A stretch of DNA of 64,000 nt from NCBI RefSeq assembly GCF_008035925.1, contig NZ_CP036264.1, positions 581,774 to 645,773 on the forward strand, read 5' to 3'. The stretch's first letter is position 1; each line of letters opens with the position of its first letter. Source of the DNA: Stieleria maiorica. GTDB lineage: Bacteria > Planctomycetota > Planctomycetia > Pirellulales > Pirellulaceae. The notes below the pieces were generated by a model that did not search any database, was not told where the DNA came from, and worked only from the letters and a program-made list of their open reading frames with translations. This document shows, one piece after another, positions 60,371-64,000 of the stretch. The translations under genes were made by a program, and so were the position numbers.

Positions 60371-60952
60371 TTATTCCTCGGCGTCCATGGCGCGGCGGAG
60401 CCAAGCTCGTGCGTAGGTCCAATGTCGCTTGACGGTCCTGGCCGAGACGCCCAGCACGTCGGCGGTTTCTTCGATCGTCAGCCCCGTGAAATAGCGAAGC
60501 TGGACCAGTTTTGCCAGTTCCGCGTCCTCGGCGGCAAGTTTGGTCAGGGCGTCGTCGAGCGACAACAGGGTGGCGTCGTCCTGGTGGTCCAGAATCGCGT
60601 CGTCCTCGGTGAACTCGCAACGCTGCATCCCACCGCCACGCTTTTGAGCATTCCGTCGGCGGGCGCTTTCGACCAGGATGCGGCGCATCGATTCGGCCGC
60701 GGCGGCAAAGAAGTGCCCGCGACCATCCCACTTGTGTGGATCATCGCCGTCGGCCTCTCCGCTGACCAACCGCACAAACGCCTCGTGGACCAGCGCAGTG
60801 GGCTGCAGCGTGTGCCCCTGTTTCTCCTGCGCCATCTTGTTGGATGCCAACCGGCGCAGCTCTTCATAGACCAGCGGCAACAACTGGCTGGCCGCATGCT
60901 GGTCCCCGTTCTCGATCTGGTGCAGAATTTGACTGACTTCGCTTTTTACCAT
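60371..60952 (-). CDS. ECF-type RNA polymerase sigma factor
   Basis: Of 193 residues, in the planctomycete-rich ECF_sigma70 group. Region 2 is seen in LVYEELRRLASNKMAQE and ALVHEAFVRLV, with HFFAAAAESMRRILVESARRR after it. Region 4 is seen in LRYFTGLTIEETADVLGVSARTVKR, the helix-turn-helix that reads the -35 element. No anti-sigma gene is visible; the adjacent kinase may control it by phosphorylation, as proposed for related ECF/kinase pairs. It begins 20 bp after the stop codon of the matrixin gene. Confidence 0.93.
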   Translation of the reverse strand: MVKSEVSQILHQIENGDQHAASQLLPLVYEELRRLASNKMAQEKQGHTLQPTALVHEAFVRLVSGEADGDDPHKWDGRGHFFAAAAESMRRILVESARRRNAQKRGGGMQRCEFTEDDAILDHQDDATLLSLDDALTKLAAEDAELAKLVQLRYFTGLTIEETADVLGVSARTVKRHWTYARAWLRRAMDAEE

Positions 60953-60972
60953 TCCAGCATTCTAGCGATGAT

Positions 60973-62211
60973 CTACCGCCTGCGGGCGGCTCGTCCGAAC
61001 ATGGCGAACACGCGGTCCACCCGTCGAACGTGCCGAGGCGGGTGCCGCTGTCGGCGGAATCGATCGGCGTCGTCGTCGGCTCGATCGGCCAGTCGCTGTT
61101 CCCGCAGGGCTTCCAACTCCTCAAACGACACGCCGCCGTCCTCGTCGACATCGGCCGCGGAAATCCGCATCCAGAATCGCTCCGAGACTTCGCTTTCGGT
61201 CAACAGGCCGTCGGCATCGGTGTCTCGTTCGTCAAACGCTTCTTGGCGCGCGGCCGTCAAGGCGGTCTCAAGTTCCGCCAGCGTGACCAAGCCGTCGGCA
61301 TCGGTATCCGCTTCGATGTCGACGAACTTGTCCCACAACCGCTCGGGCACCTCGTCTTGCGACAACGCGGCGTCATCGTCGGTGTCGAATCGTGTGATCA
61401 GCGTCTCGGCGTCTTTGCCGAACCGCCCGACGTTGACGACGAAGTGGTGATGGCGGAAGCCGCGCTCCGCGTCATCGCCGCTGTCGTCCGTCACTCCCCC
61501 GTCATCAATGGTCTCTTCGTCGGTGGTTTCTTCGTCCGTGTCAACCGAGTCATCCACTTTGTCGCTCGTCTCATCGTCGACTTCGGCGGTCAGGGGCGTT
61601 TCCTCGTCGGCCGCAGCATACAACTGCTGGATCGCTGCGGCGTCGCTGGCTTCGAGCGTGGTGAACACTTGGCCGGCCGAGACGAACGGTTCCAGCACGC
61701 TGTCTTCGATATCGGAATGATCCAGGCCCAGCGCGTGGCCGATCTCGTGGACGGCGACGTAGACGAGATCGAACGCTTGATTGCCGAGCGAATTGCCGAC
61801 TTCCCAGGCGTCGGAAATGTCAAATTGGATATCGCCGGCGATCCGCGCCGGGTTCACGTCGTCGGGAAAGTAGGCTTGGGCAAGCGTGCCGCCGACGCCA
61901 TCGATGTTGGTGAATGAAATGTCGATCGAATCACGCAGCCCGGCTTGTTCGGTGCGAGTGAACGTGAGGTCTGCCACGCTGGCCCAAGCATCCAGAGCCG
62001 TTTCGATCGCCGCATCGGTCTCGGCCTGTGAAAGCGAATCCGGCGAGTTGGCGATGTAGTACGTCAACTCCGCGCTGCCCAACCCCGGTCCGTCCCATCC
62101 CAAGCTGGCCGCCAGCACGCGTCGCGGCTCCAGCGACTGGACGGATAGTTGACGGCGTTGACGTGGCTGTTTTCGAAGACGATGGCGTTGTAAGAATCGT
62201 GATTCGGGCAT
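60973..62211 (-). CDS. Exported matrixin-type metalloprotease with EF-hand repeats
   Basis: Of 412 residues from ATG 62211. The N-terminus is basic and holds LEPRRVLAAS (27-36), the same kind of motif as in the giant protein. The protease domain (about 38-190) has the zinc site HEIGHALGLDH (155-165: His155, His159, His165, Glu156). An acidic Asp/Glu/Thr-rich linker follows. The C-terminal part has four EF-hand-like loops (DTDDDAALSQDE, DTDADGLVTLAE, DTDADGLLTESE, DVDEDGGVSFEE) and ends in an Arg/His-rich tail. It should act outside the cell and bind calcium. First of a close run with the ECF sigma and kinase genes. Confidence 0.9.
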   Translation of the reverse strand: MPESRFLQRHRLRKQPRQRRQLSVQSLEPRRVLAASLGWDGPGLGSAELTYYIANSPDSLSQAETDAAIETALDAWASVADLTFTRTEQAGLRDSIDISFTNIDGVGGTLAQAYFPDDVNPARIAGDIQFDISDAWEVGNSLGNQAFDLVYVAVHEIGHALGLDHSDIEDSVLEPFVSAGQVFTTLEASDAAAIQQLYAAADEETPLTAEVDDETSDKVDDSVDTDEETTDEETIDDGGVTDDSGDDAERGFRHHHFVVNVGRFGKDAETLITRFDTDDDAALSQDEVPERLWDKFVDIEADTDADGLVTLAELETALTAARQEAFDERDTDADGLLTESEVSERFWMRISAADVDEDGGVSFEELEALREQRLADRADDDADRFRRQRHPPRHVRRVDRVFAMFGRAARRR

Positions 62212-62552
62212 CGGATTGCATGTCTCGGGAATTCGGTTGTGGATGGGCCTTCCCCGCAACAGGATGCTTTCCTGCCCCGAATGTCACTCGATTCACACAA
62301 AAAACACTGCACTGTCGGTTTCCGCCAAACGACGGACACGATCGTGCCCGACGTCGCGAAGCGAGGGGCTTGGGCAGCAAGTTGAGAATTAACAGTCATG
62401 CAGTTTTTTGCGCGATCTGTTTTAGGGAGAGGGGAGCCATGTCCTCGATTGCGAGCCGACTTGTGGAGACACCGATGCCTGGCAGGGAGGATGACGAGCC
62501 TGTACGACAGAAATCGTAGAGATGAAAAACCGCACGACTTCCAGAAGCTACA
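62212..62552. other. Gap between matrixin and oxidoreductase genes
   Basis: About 340 bp. The only candidate is a 26-codon frame on the plus strand from ATG 62439 with a GGAG-like site before it, which I consider too short and without any family likeness. No clear promoter for the matrixin gene was seen. Confidence 0.4.
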
Positions 62553-64000
62553 TCAACGTTGCGTTGTCCGGTGAGACGGCGGTTCCACATACCCCGAAGG
62601 GCGTTTCCCCATCCGTTCGTCCTTGGCGATCTCGATCGGCACCAGCTGGATTCCGTCCACGTTGACGTAGCCGTCGGCGTCTTCGTTCGTGATGATCACT
62701 CGTCCGGAATTGCCAGCGTCAAAATCAAACACCCCCAGTGCGCGAGGGATTCCATCAACCATTGCCGGCTGTTTCTGATTGACCGAAACGACCTTCATCC
62801 CTTCCCTCGAATGAATCACGACCTTCACCGCTGACGAGCGATTGGGATCCGGCGTGTACAACAGTCGCACTTCGTAACGTCCCGGGGTGGAAACGTCGGG
62901 GGCGAACGTTGCCGATTTCTTCCCTCGATCGGTGTTGGCATCGTGCCGGTAGGAGTTGCCGATCATCGGGGGCACTCCGGAGCTTTGCACCCAATGTCCG
63001 GTGTACACCGCTTCGTCATCATCCACCGCGATCCCCGGCAGGTCGGCGGAGTTGACTGTTCGGCGGGGCGGCTTTTTTTTGCCGTGTTTCCACTCCAGCA
63101 CTTGGCCGTCGGCGATCAGACGTTTCCGCAGTTTGTCATAGTCGACCTGCTGGACCGAAACGTTCGCGTCGATCGCCTGGCACGCGGCGGTCGCGGCTGA
63201 TTGACTGGTCACCATCAAAACCGGCTCCATCCGAATACTGGCGAACGCGGTGTGGCTGGCGGAAAGTGCAAACGTGACCAACAGGTTTTCGCACTCCGCC
63301 TGCTTTGGCACGATGGCGCCGTACCCGATGTCGTATGGGCCATAACCGCCGCGCCCCGACGCAACCTTGCCTTCACGCATGACGACGGAATCTTTGACGA
63401 TGCGGCGGATTTCATGTACGTCGGTGCCGTACGACCCCAGGCCGATACACCGCGGCGCGATCTCACGTCCAAAGGTGTGATGCTCGGTCAGCACCAGATC
63501 GCTGACCATTCGTCGTCCTTCGCGGACATAGATCTGATGCGGCCAACCACCGTTGTCCGTGAATTCGTCTTTGGGCAATCCGAATCGGCGTGTCTCCTTT
63601 CGCAGCTTCGCCGGCACTCGGGGATCGGTTGCCAGGAAGTGGAACAAGCCGCGGTGGTAATTTTCGATTTCCTTGGCGATTCGCTCGCGTCGGTCGTAGC
63701 TGGCTTCCGGCCATTCCCAACTCGCTCCCGGCAGGTTCCCGCCGAACGTCGCCGTGTTGAAATCCCATTTGTCGTTGGGCAGGGGATCGTGTTTGCTGAA
63801 CCACCGCAGGTCCAGTTCGTCGCCGTTTTCAAGACAGGCCTCGATGAATCGGGCGACCAGTTCATAGCGTTTCGGGTCATAGTTTTCCGGTGCTTCGATC
63901 GGCAGCATATTGGACGCGTCGGTCGTCAGGCATAGCCGGAAACAATATGCCATCACTCCCGGGGCAGGGTCGCCGGGATTGCCAGGGGCGCCTTCGCTGA
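62553..64000 (-). CDS. FAD-dependent oxidoreductase, C-terminal part (runs off the window)
   Basis: The frame stays open past the GTG at 63956 to the window edge, and the extra residues (EGAPGNPGDPAPGVMAYCF) fit the family, so the gene is cut. What is visible: the AYCFRLCLTTD word typical of planctomycete FAD-dependent oxidoreductases of the FAD_oxidored type, an IYVREGRRMVSD segment, and GYGAIVPKQAECENLLV followed by AATAACQAID, close to the end of the FAD domain. The last about 150 residues form a beta-rich domain (VYTGHWVQSSGVPPMIGNSY) like carbohydrate-binding or xanthan-lyase C-terminal domains. The nucleotide-binding N-terminus lies outside the window. Confidence 0.85.
   Translation of the reverse strand, partial: SEGAPGNPGDPAPGVMAYCFRLCLTTDASNMLPIEAPENYDPKRYELVARFIEACLENGDELDLRWFSKHDPLPNDKWDFNTATFGGNLPGASWEWPEASYDRRERIAKEIENYHRGLFHFLATDPRVPAKLRKETRRFGLPKDEFTDNGGWPHQIYVREGRRMVSDLVLTEHHTFGREIAPRCIGLGSYGTDVHEIRRIVKDSVVMREGKVASGRGGYGPYDIGYGAIVPKQAECENLLVTFALSASHTAFASIRMEPVLMVTSQSAATAACQAIDANVSVQQVDYDKLRKRLIADGQVLEWKHGKKKPPRRTVNSADLPGIAVDDDEAVYTGHWVQSSGVPPMIGNSYRHDANTDRGKKSATFAPDVSTPGRYEVRLLYTPDPNRSSAVKVVIHSREGMKVVSVNQKQPAMVDGIPRALGVFDFDAGNSGRVIITNEDADGYVNVDGIQLVPIEIAKDERMGKRPSGYVEPPSHRTTQR

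Overview
The window looks like a chromosomal piece of a planctomycete of the Pirellulaceae (Rhodopirellula/Stieleria-like; the genus is my inference). The signs are high G+C with almost gap-free GC-rich shadow frames, a giant exported protein and a matrixin protease that both begin with the planctomycete-type L-E-x-R-x-L-L/V-L motif, an ECF sigma factor next to a Ser/Thr kinase with TPR-like tail, TolQ/ExbD-type gene clusters, and intergenic spaces filled with several families of short hairpin repeats.

Layout. (1) 0.2-4.3 kb: rpmF, fabD, fabG, acpP, fabF, a lipid-synthesis cluster lacking the plsX and fabH that often sit between rpmF and fabD. (2) 4.5-10.8 kb: a conserved unknown protein, then on the minus strand a TPR lipoprotein, ferrochelatase, and a translationally coupled aminotransferase / hydroxypyruvate-isomerase-like pair. 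(3) 11.0-29.5 kb: one minus-strand gene of about 18.5 kb for a surface or extracellular protein of about 6,170 residues, made of 14 SdrD/B-like repeats, beta-propellers, Ig-like repeats, a cadherin-like domain and a dockerin-like C-terminus; its N-terminal half is a module of about 2 kb repeated five times. (4) 30.0-33.1 kb: minus-strand operon of an NSS Na+ symporter, a 40-residue MetS-like small subunit and a type-I phosphodiesterase/alkaline-phosphatase-family enzyme; then tRNA-Phe(GAA).

(5) 33.7-45.1 kb: the most system-like region. One plus-strand operon, with a good promoter and an intrinsic terminator, encodes a TonB-like single-pass protein, one ExbB/TolQ channel, three ExbD proteins (the third with an N-terminal zinc ribbon), a membrane-anchored PQQ-type beta-propeller, a family-5 solute-binding protein without permease, and an exported protein of unknown fold. 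I infer a proton-motive-force-driven envelope machine. (6) 45.2-47.1 kb: an exported thioredoxin-fold protein coupled to a FloA-like stub lacking the SPFH domain. (7) 47.3-54.1 kb: cold-shock-domain protein, YqgE/AlgH, pdxH, a TonB-like single-pass protein, a SHOCT protein, decayed permease and mannitol-dehydrogenase fragments, csrA and pgm. (8) 54.3-57.6 kb: minus-strand VTC-like / DUF4956 / CotH operon. (9) 57.9-62.2 kb: minus-strand matrixin, ECF sigma factor and kinase, closely packed. (10) 62.6 kb to the edge: the C-terminal part of a FAD-dependent oxidoreductase that runs out of the window.

All functional calls come from reading motifs by eye; no database search or structure prediction was run.
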